64,000 nucleotides of DNA. Origin: Candidatus Poribacteria bacterium (GTDB lineage Bacteria; Poribacteria; WGA-4E; UBA9662). The stretch spans positions 1 through 64,000 of the forward strand of contig PAQF01000028.1 of assembly GCA_002709695.1 (NCBI GenBank). Direction: 5' to 3'. The translations under genes and the position numbers were made by a program. Under the pieces are notes generated by a model that saw nothing but the letters and a program-made list of their open reading frames with translations, did not search any database and was not told the origin of the DNA. This document shows positions 54,694 to 64,000 of this stretch, piece by piece. Position 1 is the stretch's first letter, and each line of letters begins with the position of its first letter.

Positions 54694-55656
54694 TTATTGA
54701 TCTAGGGAGACTATAGTTGCACCCCCCTGTTGGGTTTGGAGTACAGCATCATAAAGTTTCATGGTACCAATACAATCATGGATACTCGCAACCGGTTCCC
54801 GATCTTCACGAATGGCATGAACAAATTCGGTCAGGCTTACACCATCACCGGTTAACTCTCCGTTCCGTTGATCGGAAAAATTATCCGTAAATGTATTTTG
54901 GTTTTCGGCGTAGTGTTGAATGGTCCAGAGTCCATCCAATACTACATATTGTCCTTGCCCAGTGATCTCAATCCGATCATAATTGCGCCTCCAAAGTCTC
55001 TGGCTGTTTAGTTGCATAATCCCTACAGCGCCACTTTCAAATTCAACTGAAACAGCAAAACTACCTTGACCGTCGATTTCGTTATGGAAAGTCGATACTG
55101 TTTTGACTTCACCTCCAAGATGGCGGATAAGATCAAAATGGTGAATAGCAAAGTCAAGTAGATATATTTGTGGAGTGCCGTAAGTTCCGCTACAGAAAGA
55201 ACAGAAAATTTGCGAGATCTGACCAAATGAATCCTGATTTATAATCTCTATAGCTGAACGAACGCCTATACTAAAACGGCGTTGGAAGTTGATCATCAAT
55301 TTTCTATTATTAGCCCTCGCAACGTCTGCTAGTTTGATAGTCGCTTCAAGCGAAGCGGCTGGGGGTTTGGGCGTAAAGACATGATAACCAGCTTCTAATG
55401 CTTCAATCACAAGTGGCAATCGTGATTCGGGTCCCATAGAGATCACAATCGCTTCCAAATCCTCACTTTGGTACATTTGATGCCGGTCTTCATAAACGTT
55501 TGTACTGCCTCCAAACTTCTTAGCGTTACGGTCAGCCTTTTCTACATCCATATCGCAGATCGCTTTCAACACCAAAGGAGCAAAATGCAAAGCTGGATAT
55601 ATGGTATGAGTTGCGAATCCTCCAGCTCCAAGAAACCCAACACGAAGGTCTTCCAT
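54694..55656 (-). CDS. Gfo/Idh/MocA family oxidoreductase with PKP in place of EKP
   Basis: 320 residues from the ATG at 55656 with GGGAG upstream; a GTG at 55689 is also open. Rossmann motif VGFLGAGGFATHTIYPA. The usual EKP reads PKP (VFTPKPPAAS), keeping the Lys but not the Glu. DFAIHHFDLIRHLGG supplies the His. Third Gfo/Idh/MocA of the window; operon with the isochorismatase-like gene. Confidence 0.87.
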   Translation of the reverse strand: MEDLRVGFLGAGGFATHTIYPALHFAPLVLKAICDMDVEKADRNAKKFGGSTNVYEDRHQMYQSEDLEAIVISMGPESRLPLVIEALEAGYHVFTPKPPAASLEATIKLADVARANNRKLMINFQRRFSIGVRSAIEIINQDSFGQISQIFCSFCSGTYGTPQIYLLDFAIHHFDLIRHLGGEVKTVSTFHNEIDGQGSFAVSVEFESGAVGIMQLNSQRLWRRNYDRIEITGQGQYVVLDGLWTIQHYAENQNTFTDNFSDQRNGELTGDGVSLTEFVHAIREDREPVASIHDCIGTMKLYDAVLQTQQGGATIVSLDQ

Positions 55657-55795
55657 AAGATCATTCTCCCAAATCCTAATTAATGTCACTAAAACATTGG
55701 CAGTTTAGCACGGATAAATCGACCCATCAAGGCTAAAGCCGAACAAGAACAGAAGTTTGACGCACTTTGCTCATAACTCAAGTTAGTTCTAGATC

Positions 55796-57196
55796 TTAAG
55801 ATTCTGTTGATTCCCGATCAGCAATAATCAAAGCATCATCAATAGCTTCCAACAAAAAATCAATCTCTCCTTTAGTCACAACTAATGGTGGAACGATCCA
55901 AATGCCGAATTTATCATTCGGTATATAGATACTTCGTTCCTCCAGTAGATATTGAGCGATCTTGGTTACAACGGTCTCTTTATATTTCTCTGTGAACCGA
56001 CGGAAAGGTTCCTTTGTCTGTCGGTTCTTTACCAGTTCTACTGTCCAAAACAGGCCAAGACCTCGTACATTGCCAACTGACTTGTGTCGTTTGGCAATCT
56101 CGGTCAACTGCTGGCCCAAATATCCACCTAATTCTTGGGAATGCTGGATTAGACTTTCTTCCTCTAGCACTTCGATAGTTCTGAGAGCGGTAGCACATGC
56201 CAGCGCATGACCAGAATAGCTTTGCCCATGACCAAAGAGATTCTTGTCAAAAATTCGGGCGACTTTTTCACTAAAAATTGCTGCTGTCAATGGACAGTAG
56301 CTTCCCAGAGCTTTCCCAACTACAATAATATCTGGGATAATGCCATAATGATTGATAGCAAACATCTCCCCAGTTCGACCAAATCCTGTCATCGTTTCGT
56401 CAGCAATTAACAGAATTTCCCACTTATCACAGATCTCGCGGAGGAGAGGTAAATACTCAGCGGGAGGAGGAATAATACCGTTTGATCCAACTATTGGTTC
56501 GACAATCACTGCTGCGACTTTGTCCGAGCCACCTTCAAACTCAATCATTTGGTCAATATAGTTGGCACAAGCAATACCACAATCTTCGCGATCTAGCCCC
56601 AATGCACATCGGTAACAATAAGAGTCCGGCCCAAAAACAACGCCGGGCATAACAAACGGCTCCTGAAACCAACGCCTGGGATCTCCACTCACCGACGCGG
56701 CAGCGGTAGTTGCTCCATGCCAAGAACGGTAACGCGAAATAATTTTATATGGATAAGGGTAGGAATGCTTTCCACTTTCAGGTGTGAGTCCTCGCTCCAT
56801 CATCTGGTTGTATTTGTACAGCCTTGCGCCTTTAATGGCACCTTCAACAGCTGCCGCTCCACTTTGAGCAAACCAAACACGTTTATTGACAGATCCAGGT
56901 GAAACTTCTGCTAATTTTTGAGCTAATTTGGCCGTAGGCTCTGTTGAAAAATCATCAGTTAGCTAAACGACTTTTTCCATCTGTTCTCGCATAGTTTGCA
57001 AAACTTTTGGATGTCGAAAACCAATGTTGATACATTCATGGGCACTCCTTAAATCAAAGATCTTTCGCCCATCTATTGTATGGATCCAACAGCCTTCTGT
57101 TGACTGAACCGGAATCGGCTTGTAGTCTTCTTGTGTACTCCAAGACTGCATGACATGTCGCTGCTGCAACTGAGAAAAATCTTGTGTTTCGCTCAT
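55796..57196 (-). pseudogene. Class III aminotransferase interrupted by an in-frame TAG
   Basis: One continuous frame from the ATG at 57196 (GGAG eight bases upstream) to 55796, broken only by a TAG at 56965-56963 after codon 77. The N-terminal piece ends REQMEKVV and the sequence resumes LTDDFSTEPTAKLAQKL without shift. The downstream part carries FAQSGAAAVEGAIKGAR, RYRSWHGAT, LIADETMTGFGRTGE, VVGKALG (PLP Lys) and GHGQSYSGHALACA, so the rest looks like a working enzyme of about 466 residues. Relatives usually have an aromatic residue here, and TAT or TAC to TAG is one base. Nonsense mutation, readthrough or a read error are all possible. TAG is an ordinary stop for other genes here (queG, moxR). 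Confidence 0.8.
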
Positions 57197-57214
57197 CTAC
57201 TATCTCCAGTTACT

Positions 57215-59473
57215 TCAAGACAATTTAGCCGTCTTGAGCCTCAAAGAGTTTGTGACCACCAAGACAGAACTGAACGACATCATCGCGGCAGCAATCATTG
57301 GATTCAATAGAAACCCTTCCCCTAACACAGGAAATAACAACCCGGCGGCGATTGGTATACCAAGAATATTATAGAAAAATGCCCAGAAGAGGTTCCATTT
57401 GATGGTACGGAACGTTTTTCGACTCAAACATAGAGCAGAGGCCACATCAGCTAGGTCGCTATTTACCAAAGTAATATCGGCTGCTTCAATCGCGATATCG
57501 CTTCCTGAACCAATAGCAATTCCGACGTCGGCACGAGCCAGCGCCGGTGCATCGTTGATCCCATCACCAACAACAGCAACAACTTTCCCTTCCTGTTGTA
57601 ACATCTGGACTTGCATATCCTTCTCTTCAGGTAATACCTGAGCAATATGGTGATCAATTCCCACCGCTTCAGCAACCGACTTTGCCGTCAGTGGATTGTC
57701 CCCTGTCATCATGTACACTTCGATATTGGAACGTTGAAGGGTTTCAACTGCTTTTTTAGACGTTTGCCTGATAGGATCAGTGATTGCTACAATGCCTGCT
57801 AGTTTTTGGTCTATAGCAATCCAAACAATCGTTTTGTTCTGATTGGCAAAACGAGTTTCATTGTCAACATCTTGTCCAAGCAAATTTTTAATGCCACTTT
57901 TTTCCATCAGCCGGCGGCTCCCAATATGCACAATATGATTCTTGAAAGTTGCCGTTATGCCAAAACCGACAATGACCTCAAAATTGTCGACAGCATCCAG
58001 ATCAATGTCTAAATCTCTCTTTTGGCAAGCAGCTATGATTGCTTGTCCCAAGGGGTGTTCAGATTTTGACTCTACTGAAGCACTAATAACCAGCAGTTGA
58101 TCTTCAGAAAAATTGTTTACAACGACAATATCGGTAACTGATGGTTTTCCTTCAGTGATCGTACCCGTTTTATCCAAAATAATGGTTTCAATTTGATGTG
58201 CAAGCTCAAGCGATTCTCCATCCTTGATAAGAATTCCTAACTCGGCACCACGACCAGTTGCGACTACAACAGCAGTTGGTGTCGCCAACCCCAATGTACA
58301 GGGACAAGCAATAATCATCACCGCAATAAAATTGCGGAGTGCCATTGAAACATCGTCCGGGCTAACTATCATCCACACAATAAAAGTAATCACAGCAACA
58401 CTAATGACAATAGGAACAAAAATACCTGCGATACGATCCGCGAGTTTTTGAATCGGGGCTTTAGATCCTTGTGCTTCCTCAACATGCTGAATAATCTGGG
58501 CCAATGTCGTGTCAGCTCCAATGCGTGTTACCTCTAAAGTGAAACTACCAGCACCATTGATTGCTCCTCCAATGACTTGACTGCCAATACCTTTTTGAAC
58601 CTGCATACTTTCACCAGTAACCATCGATTCGTCAACACTCGATTGGCCTTCAATAACAACTCCATCGATCGGAATGCTTTCACCGGGTCGAACGACAATC
58701 TGATCTCCAATTTCAACTTGATCTATCTGAACCTCGATCATTCGACCGTCCCGGATCAGTTGTGCTGTCATCGGTTGAAGTTTGATCAGTTTCCTAACAG
58801 CTTCAGATGTCTGACCTTTCGCACGTTCTTCAAGAAATTTGCCAATTAAAACTAAGGTAATAATCATGGCAGAGGTTTCGTAATAGTTGACCGAACTTGG
58901 TTGAACGACAAGAAACGCTACGAATGTCATTATGAAACTATAAATGTAAGCAGCAAAAGTCCCGATACTAATTAGAACATTCATATCTGCAAAGAGATGC
59001 CATAAGGAAGCAACGGCCCCCCGATGAAACTGCCATCCGGCCCAAAATTGAATCGGAGTGGTAATAAACAATAGAACAAGCAATTTTGCTCGAACTGCGT
59101 ATGGAGTTTGAGCTCCAAAAAACATCGCCGACATGGCAACCACTGAGACGAAAATACTTGCTAGAATTTTGCGTCGAAGTTTTTTCAATTCCTGATGATG
59201 AGCTATTTCTTGAACCTCAAGTTGTACTTGGCGGAACTCGGCTAAGTCCATGGTTGTGTAACCAGCATCAACGATAGCTTGCTTGATGATATGCAATTCA
59301 ACCACTGAGGGATCAAATTCTATAGTAGCTTGTTCAGTTCCATAATTAACTATAGCGGATGACACACCTTCCACTGTAAGAATTGCTTTTTCAACACGAT
59401 TAACGCAAACAGCGCAAGTCATACCACCAACTGCAACCGTACGTTTAGGGAAAGAAGGGTGACTAGTTTCCAT
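57215..59473 (-). CDS. copA: Copper-translocating P1B-type ATPase CopA
   Basis: 752 residues from the ATG at 59473, chosen because the promoter at 59480 puts the transcript start there; ATG 59500 and TTG 59512 are also in frame. One heavy-metal domain with GMTCAVCVNRVEKA, then the ion-channel motif CPCTLGLATPTAV, DKTGTITEG (phosphorylated Asp), SEHPLGQAI, and TGDNP and GDGINDAPALARADVG. YNILGIPIAAG and MMSFSSVLVVTNSLRL in the last helices mark the Cu(I) class. It pumps copper out of the cytoplasm. Divergent from the 2-hydroxyacid dehydrogenase. Confidence 0.95.
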   Translation of the reverse strand: METSHPSFPKRTVAVGGMTCAVCVNRVEKAILTVEGVSSAIVNYGTEQATIEFDPSVVELHIIKQAIVDAGYTTMDLAEFRQVQLEVQEIAHHQELKKLRRKILASIFVSVVAMSAMFFGAQTPYAVRAKLLVLLFITTPIQFWAGWQFHRGAVASLWHLFADMNVLISIGTFAAYIYSFIMTFVAFLVVQPSSVNYYETSAMIITLVLIGKFLEERAKGQTSEAVRKLIKLQPMTAQLIRDGRMIEVQIDQVEIGDQIVVRPGESIPIDGVVIEGQSSVDESMVTGESMQVQKGIGSQVIGGAINGAGSFTLEVTRIGADTTLAQIIQHVEEAQGSKAPIQKLADRIAGIFVPIVISVAVITFIVWMIVSPDDVSMALRNFIAVMIIACPCTLGLATPTAVVVATGRGAELGILIKDGESLELAHQIETIILDKTGTITEGKPSVTDIVVVNNFSEDQLLVISASVESKSEHPLGQAIIAACQKRDLDIDLDAVDNFEVIVGFGITATFKNHIVHIGSRRLMEKSGIKNLLGQDVDNETRFANQNKTIVWIAIDQKLAGIVAITDPIRQTSKKAVETLQRSNIEVYMMTGDNPLTAKSVAEAVGIDHHIAQVLPEEKDMQVQMLQQEGKVVAVVGDGINDAPALARADVGIAIGSGSDIAIEAADITLVNSDLADVASALCLSRKTFRTIKWNLFWAFFYNILGIPIAAGLLFPVLGEGFLLNPMIAAAMMSFSSVLVVTNSLRLKTAKLS

Positions 59474-59792
59474 ACTAGAATTATCGTGTGATATAACCAT
59501 ATTGTCAAACAAAAATGAAGTTTAATTCCTCCGCGAGGACAAAATTTAAGTCAAGCATATTTAAACAGTCAAATTGTAGTTGATTATACCCTGATTCTCA
59601 TCAATTTACTCGTCCGCTAGTTCCGTTCTGACCATGAAAATTAGTTGTTACTATATTTATAGGTTTCACCTTAATAACTCATAGAAACAATCCGTGATAG
59701 AATTGGTATAAATATGTTCCCAAATAACAGATTTTTTTAAAGTTAATAGCCTTTTCTCTTAGATTTATCATGAAATATAGGGAAATTACTGA
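59474..59792. other. Divergent intergenic region upstream of copA
   Basis: About 320 bases holding the copA promoter at its left end. The right end has AGGGA before the ATG of the dehydrogenase at 59793. No ORF of note, no CopY or CueR gene and no clear hairpin were seen. Confidence 0.5.
59480..59508 (-). promoter_or_regulatory. Consensus promoter of copA, apparently leaderless
   Basis: On the minus strand TTGACA (59508-59503), 17-base spacer, GATAAT (59485-59480), then six bases and ATG (59473). Transcription should start at the ATG, defining the start codon and leaving no ribosome site. Confidence 0.65.
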
Positions 59793-60788
59793 ATGAAAAA
59801 AGCGGCAATATTCAGCAACAATCCATCTGATGTCAACCGAGTATATAACAGTAATCACCAAGCACAGCTTGCGAAAATCACTAACCTCTATCCTGATATA
59901 ATTAATCTGAGAGACATCTCTCTTCACTTGGAAAAATTGAGGGATCTCGAAGTAATCTTTTCTACTTGGGGAATGTTCAAACTAGATGATGAAGTGCTCA
60001 GCCAACTACCGGAACTAAAAGCTGTTTTCTATGCCGCTGGTTCTGTACGGAATTTTGCTGGTAATCTATTGGAACAAAACATACAAGTTTTCAGTGCTTG
60101 GCGCGCCAATGCAATTCCTGTAGCCGAATTCTCCTTAGGACAAATTCTGTTAGCTAACAAAGGATATTTCCGTAATTTTAGGGATTGTGCGACACCAACA
60201 GGCCGTGCAAGCACACCATTTCGAGGACGTGGTAACTTTGGTGCTACGGTAGCGATCCTTGGGTTTGGTGCCGTTGGTAGCTATCTTTTTAAGCTACTTC
60301 AACCGTTTCGATTGAAGATAATAGTCTTTGACCCGTTTCTACCGGATGATCAAGCAAGATCCCTCGGTGTCCAAAAGGTATCACTCACATCTGCGTTTCA
60401 GCGAGCAGACGTTGTAACTAATCACCTGGCAAGCAATTCCGAAACACATTATCTGCTTGACAAACACCTGTTTAATTCCATGAAAGATAATGCTGTTTTT
60501 ATCAATACCGGTCGTGGTGCAACAGTGGTTGAAATGGATCTTATCTCAGTATTGGAAGAGAGACCGACATTGACGGCTCTACTGGACGTTACATTCCCGG
60601 AACCTCCTGAACTAACTTCGCCTTTTTACTCTATGGAAAATGTGATTCTGACATCACATATTGCAGGTTCAATGAATGATGAACTCGCCCGGATGGCAGA
60701 CTACATTATCCACGAATTTCTAAGGTGGGAACGAAAGGAACCCTTGCAAAACCAAGTGACATTAGATATGCTCGCTACACTAGGTTGA
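59793..60788 (+). CDS. D-isomer-specific 2-hydroxyacid dehydrogenase family protein
   Basis: 331 residues. NAD domain with VAILGFGAVGSYLFKLL, catalytic Arg in INTGRGATVVE, Glu before DVTFPEPPE and His in TSHIAGSMN. Similar in build to SerA without the ASB and ACT domains. AGGGA lies nine bases before the ATG. Substrate unknown; sits with CehA/McbA-like and sulfatase genes that suggest use of external organic compounds. Confidence 0.87.
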   Translation: MKKAAIFSNNPSDVNRVYNSNHQAQLAKITNLYPDIINLRDISLHLEKLRDLEVIFSTWGMFKLDDEVLSQLPELKAVFYAAGSVRNFAGNLLEQNIQVFSAWRANAIPVAEFSLGQILLANKGYFRNFRDCATPTGRASTPFRGRGNFGATVAILGFGAVGSYLFKLLQPFRLKIIVFDPFLPDDQARSLGVQKVSLTSAFQRADVVTNHLASNSETHYLLDKHLFNSMKDNAVFINTGRGATVVEMDLISVLEERPTLTALLDVTFPEPPELTSPFYSMENVILTSHIAGSMNDELARMADYIIHEFLRWERKEPLQNQVTLDMLATLG

Positions 60789-60918
60789 CAGAATGTTATT
60801 CATCATGTTGAGAATCAGGTGTTCGATCAACTCGTAAGTCTCTAATTGGATCTCGCTCGCCAACATTCATGTTTTGCAAAAATCTAGTTCATAACGCGCA
60901 AATGATAAGGAGAACCCT

Positions 60919-62373
60919 ATGGGAATATTACGCGGTATTATCCGTGATGGTACTTCAGGGGCTTTAGTTGAAGCTAAAGTACATGTTTTGTCAAGTAACG
61001 GCAGATTTGTACACCCATCGAACAGTCTCTTAAAGGTTGGGCCAGGGGATCCGTTCTTCTATAGTTCTGGAGAATTTACTGTCAACCTACCACGCGGTGC
61101 TACAGATATCGTCGTTGAGCGAGGAACCGAGTATCAACCGCTTCGAAATGTGGTATCAATGCCACAGAAAGGTGCGGTAGAAGTTGAGCTAAACCTCAAA
61201 CGATGGATAGATTTACCATCCCAAAATTGGTATCCGGGAAACACACATCTTCACTACAGCGAGAAAGAAACCAATCCTGATGAACGATTGCGACTTGATC
61301 CCCACGTACATGATTTGAACGTTACAGTCATCAGCATCCTTCAGCGACGCGAAATTCCATATGCAAGTAATAAGTATCCGATCGGATTCATGACCGATTA
61401 TTCGACCGCACATCACCTAGTCGATTGTGGTGAAGAGAATCGGCATAATCATCGACGTGGTGGTATGGCTTATGGGCATGTGATGTTTCTTCGTCTCAGA
61501 AATCAGGTTGATCCAGTCAGTCGAGGGGATTTGGTTAGTGACTTCGATCCTGATTACCCTCCGCTCTGCTACGCTTGTGATGATGCGAAACGGCAGGGAA
61601 GTGTCGTCTTATGGTGTCATAATGGTATTGGTATGGAAGCGCCTGTAGCTGCCGCTTTAGGGAAATTAGATGCGTTCAACCTTTTTGATCCTTATTGGGC
61701 CGATCCAGAGTACGATATTTGGTATCGGTTGCTTAATTGTGGTATATCACTACCAATTTCAACCGGAACAGATTGGTTCATCTGCTCAAATAACCGAGTA
61801 TATGTCCAAACTGAGCAAGAATTCACCTATAACAACTGGTTAGAAGGACTCCAGGAAGGAAAAACTTTTATCACCAACGGACCTGCACTGTTCTTGAAAA
61901 TTGATGGTATGATGCCTGGGACGCGCTTACCCTCTACTAATGGAAAACCTCACCAATTTGCAGTGGAAGTTTCCTGGTCTTCGCACTATCCGATCGATCG
62001 TATTGAAATTGTTCAGAATGGTCGTGTTGTACGAAGTCATGCACTAGTTGGTATTAATCAACAAAGACATGGGACCCAAACACACGCTCTGAAAATAGAT
62101 TCCGATGGATGGATTGCTGCTCGTCTCTATGGTAATGCACGCGATAGTTTTGCCCAAGCTATCTACGCACATACCAGCCCAATCTACATTGGTGATGGCA
62201 TACCAGCTGAAGCTATTAATGGTTCAGCTGAGTTTTTCGTTCGCTCAATTGATGATTCCATTAGTTGGATCACTAAAACCGGTCGATTTATACAGGACCA
62301 GCAGAGGGAAGAAGTATTGCACCTCTTCAATCAAGGGCGAAAAGTCTATGCTAATCTAGCAAGGATGAATTAA
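60919..62373 (+). CDS. CehA/McbA-like metallohydrolase
   Basis: 484 residues. After an N-terminal Ig-like part (MGILRGIIRDGTSGALVEAKVHV) comes the PHP-related domain with metal-ligand His/Asp in GNTHLHYSEKE, ILQRREIPY, WCHNGIGMEAP and STGTDWF. The C-terminal half is a beta domain (FAVEVSWSSHYPIDRIEIVQNGRVV). AAGGAG precedes the ATG. Named for the carbaryl hydrolases CehA and McbA; natural substrates are mostly unknown. Stands between the dehydrogenase and the sulfatase. Confidence 0.78.
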   Translation: MGILRGIIRDGTSGALVEAKVHVLSSNGRFVHPSNSLLKVGPGDPFFYSSGEFTVNLPRGATDIVVERGTEYQPLRNVVSMPQKGAVEVELNLKRWIDLPSQNWYPGNTHLHYSEKETNPDERLRLDPHVHDLNVTVISILQRREIPYASNKYPIGFMTDYSTAHHLVDCGEENRHNHRRGGMAYGHVMFLRLRNQVDPVSRGDLVSDFDPDYPPLCYACDDAKRQGSVVLWCHNGIGMEAPVAAALGKLDAFNLFDPYWADPEYDIWYRLLNCGISLPISTGTDWFICSNNRVYVQTEQEFTYNNWLEGLQEGKTFITNGPALFLKIDGMMPGTRLPSTNGKPHQFAVEVSWSSHYPIDRIEIVQNGRVVRSHALVGINQQRHGTQTHALKIDSDGWIAARLYGNARDSFAQAIYAHTSPIYIGDGIPAEAINGSAEFFVRSIDDSISWITKTGRFIQDQQREEVLHLFNQGRKVYANLARMN

Positions 62374-62549
62374 AAAAGTACCGTCTCTAAGATTCTACAC
62401 TCGTCTGTAAATTTCACTGTTTAATTCGATTGACGTGAAATCTTAACCAATTAGGATTGATCTTGATCACGACTACATTTTAGGTTATGTCTCTTAGGGT
62501 CACCGCAAAGAATCTTATTATGTTCAAACTGATGAAGGAGTGCCAAGAA

Positions 62550-63974
62550 ATGTCCCAACCCAACATCATTTTCATCATTACTGATCAACAAAGATATGAT
62601 ACGATCGCTGAGCTAGGTTTTCCCTACATGGATACACCTAATTTAGATCGGCTAGCTATGGAAGGTGTAACATTTACTCAATGTCATGCTACTGCACCTT
62701 CCTGTGCACCGTCGCGTGCGAGCCTGTTTACCGGTTATTATCCTCACACTACCGGTATCCTGAAAAACGCTGATTCATGGTGCCGTTCTTGGGTGGAAAA
62801 CCTGAACGCGGCAGGTTACCATTGCGTGAACATCGGCAAAATGCACACATTCCCTTTTGAAACCTCTCTTGGGTTTGACGAGAGGTACGTGGTAGAGAAT
62901 AAGGATCGATACCTCGAAGGACGTTATTATTTTGATGAATGGGACAAAGGGATGCAAGCCCATGGTCTAATAAAACAACAACGGGAACTCTATCGCCAAC
63001 AGGCCGATTATAAGCAACGGCTAGGTGCTTTTGAATGGGAATTACCAGAAGAAATGCACTCTGATATGTTCGTTGGTAATATGGCAACTTGGTGGATTGA
63101 AAGTTACCCTACAACACAACCGTTATTTCTACAAATTGGGTTTCCTGGTCCTCATCCGCCTTATGATCCAACCCCGAGATTCGCTGAACCATATCTAAAA
63201 CGAGATTTACCATTACCAAAAGTTGACGATCAAGAACTGGCTGGACAACCACCACCGTATTTGGCTATGCGGCAACATAATACTGAAGTTGACCACGACT
63301 CAGTAGTTCACCAGTTAAATCCGACCGAAGAACAACTGCATCGTCAACGAGCATATTATTTGGCCAATGTAACCATGATTGACGAAAAAATCGGTCAAAT
63401 TTTGACTGCGCTGGAAGAAAAAGGATACCTAGAAAATTCGGTGGTGATATTTACTTCTGATCATGGCGATTGTCTGGGAGACCACGGCCATAGCCAAAAA
63501 TGGACGATGTACGATGTCATTACCCGAATTCCTTTGATTGTATGGTCACCAGGACGTTTTCAAGGTGGGAAAAAAATTGAGGGTCTTTGCCAACAGATGG
63601 ATATCGCACCTGCCATATTGGAACTGGCCGGTGCCGAACTAACTGATACAATGGAAGCGGAATCGGTTCTGCCCGCATTAACCGATCAACCTTGGTCAGG
63701 TCGTGATTATGTTTTTGCCGAACATGGACAAGACGGCATTCTACAAACCACTGATTTTATGACTATGGTACGGAGTTCAGAATGGAAATTGGTCCATTTT
63801 CTTGATCAGCCCTTCGGTCAACTATTTAACTTGCGGCAAGATCCAAATGAAGTTAACAATCTGTGGGATAATCCGTCTGACAGCGACAAGAAACAGGAAT
63901 TGCTGGACGTTCTACGTGAATGGAGGATTCGAAGTCATTATCATACCAAGAACTGGTCAGCTGATTGGCGTTAA
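62550..63974 (+). CDS. Type I (formylglycine) sulfatase
   Basis: 474 residues from the ATG at 62550 with AAGGAG upstream; earlier starts at 62487, 62520 and 62532 are open. Begins QPNIIFIITDQQRYD (metal Asp), with the modification site Cys52-Ala-Pro-Ser-Arg56 in SCAPSRASLFTG, then the TSDHGDCLGDHG metal/sulfate site. No signal peptide, so it would act in the cytoplasm. Needs a formylglycine-generating enzyme encoded elsewhere. It hydrolyses sulfate esters, choline sulfate or phosphonate-like substrates; the exact target is unknown. Confidence 0.92.
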   Translation: MSQPNIIFIITDQQRYDTIAELGFPYMDTPNLDRLAMEGVTFTQCHATAPSCAPSRASLFTGYYPHTTGILKNADSWCRSWVENLNAAGYHCVNIGKMHTFPFETSLGFDERYVVENKDRYLEGRYYFDEWDKGMQAHGLIKQQRELYRQQADYKQRLGAFEWELPEEMHSDMFVGNMATWWIESYPTTQPLFLQIGFPGPHPPYDPTPRFAEPYLKRDLPLPKVDDQELAGQPPPYLAMRQHNTEVDHDSVVHQLNPTEEQLHRQRAYYLANVTMIDEKIGQILTALEEKGYLENSVVIFTSDHGDCLGDHGHSQKWTMYDVITRIPLIVWSPGRFQGGKKIEGLCQQMDIAPAILELAGAELTDTMEAESVLPALTDQPWSGRDYVFAEHGQDGILQTTDFMTMVRSSEWKLVHFLDQPFGQLFNLRQDPNEVNNLWDNPSDSDKKQELLDVLREWRIRSHYHTKNWSADWR

Positions 63975-64000
63975 GGCGAAATCAAGGAAAATGAAGAAAT

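Noticed and set aside
56963-56965. TAG as a pyrrolysine or general recoded codon.
   Set aside because: Several genes in the window end properly at TAG (queG, moxR, the ABC ATPase), so a general reassignment is not supported. Special readthrough at this site stays possible but unproven.

Overview
The window is chromosomal DNA of an AT-rich, double-membraned bacterium. The outer membrane is implied by a TolC-type protein, a beta-barrel protein ending in Phe, several lipoproteins and a periplasmic adaptor. Genes for phytanoyl-CoA dioxygenase, sugar phosphate isomerase, three Gfo/Idh/MocA oxidoreductases, a neutral-ceramidase-like enzyme, a formylglycine sulfatase, a CehA/McbA-like metallohydrolase and secreted proteins with YPNPFNP-type tails recall Candidatus Poribacteria and neighbouring phyla. 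That assignment is inference; no rRNA or marker tree is available here. I saw no tRNA, rRNA, CRISPR array, insertion sequence or prophage.

Layout. 1-6178 (mostly minus): PlsC-like acyltransferase (cut by the window edge), an intact sigma54 activator, a class III aminotransferase, ubiX and a LarA-like protein. 6245-7378: queG. 7453-12169: a cobalamin riboswitch with its own terminator, followed by a tight three-gene operon: a secreted YVTN/BtuG-like propeller, a lipoprotein fused to an ECF-type S-component, and a second secreted propeller. 12232-18966: a GT-C membrane glycosyltransferase, an ABC-2 exporter pair, a sigma54-activator homologue that has lost its key residues, a DUF4381-like membrane protein and a MoxR ATPase. 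19008-22876: a catabolic-looking cluster (PhyH, sugar isomerase, Gfo/Idh/MocA, ceramidase-like). 22944-30468: an orphan GspG-like pseudopilin, hisA, a class I glutamine-amidotransferase-like hydrolase, a LacD-like aldolase, a polyprenyl synthase, a zinc-ribbon protein, aminopeptidase P and a coiled-coil protein with a diadenylate-cyclase-like domain.

31076-41148: an AMIN-AMIN-TolC fusion with a MacA-like adaptor but no pump gene, then a minus-strand group of lipoprotein, HExxH protease and TPR protein. 41299-44312: serA and an ATP-grasp-like gene. 44380-49079 (minus): iscS, rluD, a TPR lipoprotein and a beta-barrel protein, divergent from argB. 49155-53863 (plus): argB, a small tail-anchored protein, Gfo/Idh/MocA, era, a TPR lipoprotein and trmJ. 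53910-63974: isochorismatase-like hydrolase, Gfo/Idh/MocA, a class III aminotransferase interrupted by an in-frame TAG, copA, a 2-hydroxyacid dehydrogenase, a CehA/McbA-like protein and a sulfatase.

The strongest candidate for an undescribed system is the riboswitch-controlled operon. It looks like a vitamin B12 acquisition module that joins a BtuG-like binding propeller to an ECF-type membrane component carrying its own extracytoplasmic lipoprotein domain. Other points of interest are the inactivated sigma54 activator, the AMIN-TolC fusion, the diadenylate-cyclase-like protein, and several consensus promoters whose predicted transcription start falls at or next to the start codon.
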